Below, one piece after another: positions 63,790 through 64,000 of a DNA stretch of 64,000 nucleotides (positions within the stretch are counted from its first letter, which is position 1; each line of letters starts with the position of its first letter). The notes under the pieces are model-generated. The model did not search any database. It saw only the letters and a program-made list of their open reading frames with translations, and had not been told where the DNA came from. The DNA is from Candidatus Saccharimonadaceae bacterium ML1 (GTDB lineage: Bacteria; Patescibacteriota; Saccharimonadia; Saccharimonadales; Saccharimonadaceae), in assembly GCA_030253535.1 (NCBI GenBank), contig CP124550.1, positions 800,134-864,133 on the forward strand. The letters run 5' to 3'. The position numbers and the translations under genes were made by a program.

Positions 63790-64000
63790 ACAGTTATTGA
63801 TTCTTATCCACATTTTTCGTATAGTTATCCACAACTTTACAGAGGTAATTGTAAAATGTGGATAAATCTTACCTCTGTACGTACCCGCCTATTCATGCGT
63901 CTATTTTTGTATGCATAACCAGTTGTGGAAAACTATTTTTTTCGCTATGATGAAGTATACGAATACAGAGTGACAGCAGAGAGGGTAGATTACTGGTTAT
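63790..64000. other. Putative chromosomal origin region (DnaA boxes)
   Basis: Two perfect DnaA boxes TTATCCACA (63804-63812 and 63825-63833), one on the other strand (63857-63865) and one near-match (63924-63932) lie within 130 bases, next to rpmH. AGAGGTAA (63841-63848) and TTACCTCT (63869-63876) form an inverted repeat around the third box. T-rich blocks could be the unwinding element. dnaA is expected just to the right, outside the window. Confidence 0.85.

Overview
The window looks like the oriC-proximal part of a small, host-dependent bacterial chromosome, most probably a Candidatus Saccharibacteria (TM7/CPR) genome. The assignment is inference. It rests on the gene order rpmH-rnpA-yidC-jag next to a DnaA-box cluster at the right end, on very compact coding with overlapping start and stop codons, on many genes whose -10 box lies only 6-9 bases before the ATG (leaderless mRNA), on the near absence of central biosynthetic genes, and on the large share given to surface polysaccharide assembly. 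TGA is used as a normal stop throughout, so this is not a UGA-recoding lineage.

Layout. 40-2550: a YjbR-like protein, a membrane-anchored thioredoxin-fold protein and metK, which is controlled by a SAM-I-type riboswitch with a translational (Shine-Dalgarno-masking) platform. 2773-11638: a defence island on the minus strand, made of a Fic protein and a type III restriction-modification operon (mod, res). An AT-rich module sits between mod and res: an OLD/SMC-like ATPase with a HEPN-like C-terminus, a 60-aa ORF, a DUF3800 protein and a 68-aa ORF, all with overlapping stop and start codons. A GIY-YIG gene follows res. 11754-12957: a phage remnant, an ADP-ribosyltransferase toxin domain still carrying the last residues of a MuF-type head protein. 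13045-18384: cell-envelope and housekeeping genes (polysaccharide deacetylase, propeller protein, two-gene permease, NTP pyrophosphatase, kinase). 18429-21363: a decaying second defence locus, a Shedu (sduA) gene broken by two in-frame stops, preceded by an unidentified nuclease-like gene and followed by an ATP-grasp fragment. It lies beside a long non-coding stretch and tRNA-Asn.

22151-59703: a surface-polysaccharide region. It holds a polymerase/ligase-like protein, an initiating glycosylphosphotransferase, GT2 and GT4 glycosyltransferases, galE, the dTDP-L-rhamnose genes rfbB-C-D-A (with an AAA/DUF4143 ATPase inserted before rfbA), a DegT/Gfo-Idh/ATP-grasp/epimerase/HAD sugar-modification operon, a Wzm/Wzt-type ABC exporter, three GtrA copies, large multi-pass membrane proteins and a secreted repeat protein. 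sucCD is embedded among them. Between 34 and 41 kb this locus shows recombination: two GtrA/GT2 gene pairs have decayed in a complementary way, and one GT2 copy is frameshifted and fused to the 3' half of a diverged rfbA.

59692-64000: a TIM44-like membrane protein, lemA, jag, yidC, rnpA, rpmH and the putative origin. dnaA is expected just beyond the right end. In functional terms the window combines a sugar-nucleotide supply, chain assembly and export, envelope anchoring through YidC/Jag, and two accessory defence islands (one apparently intact, one degraded) next to phage debris.
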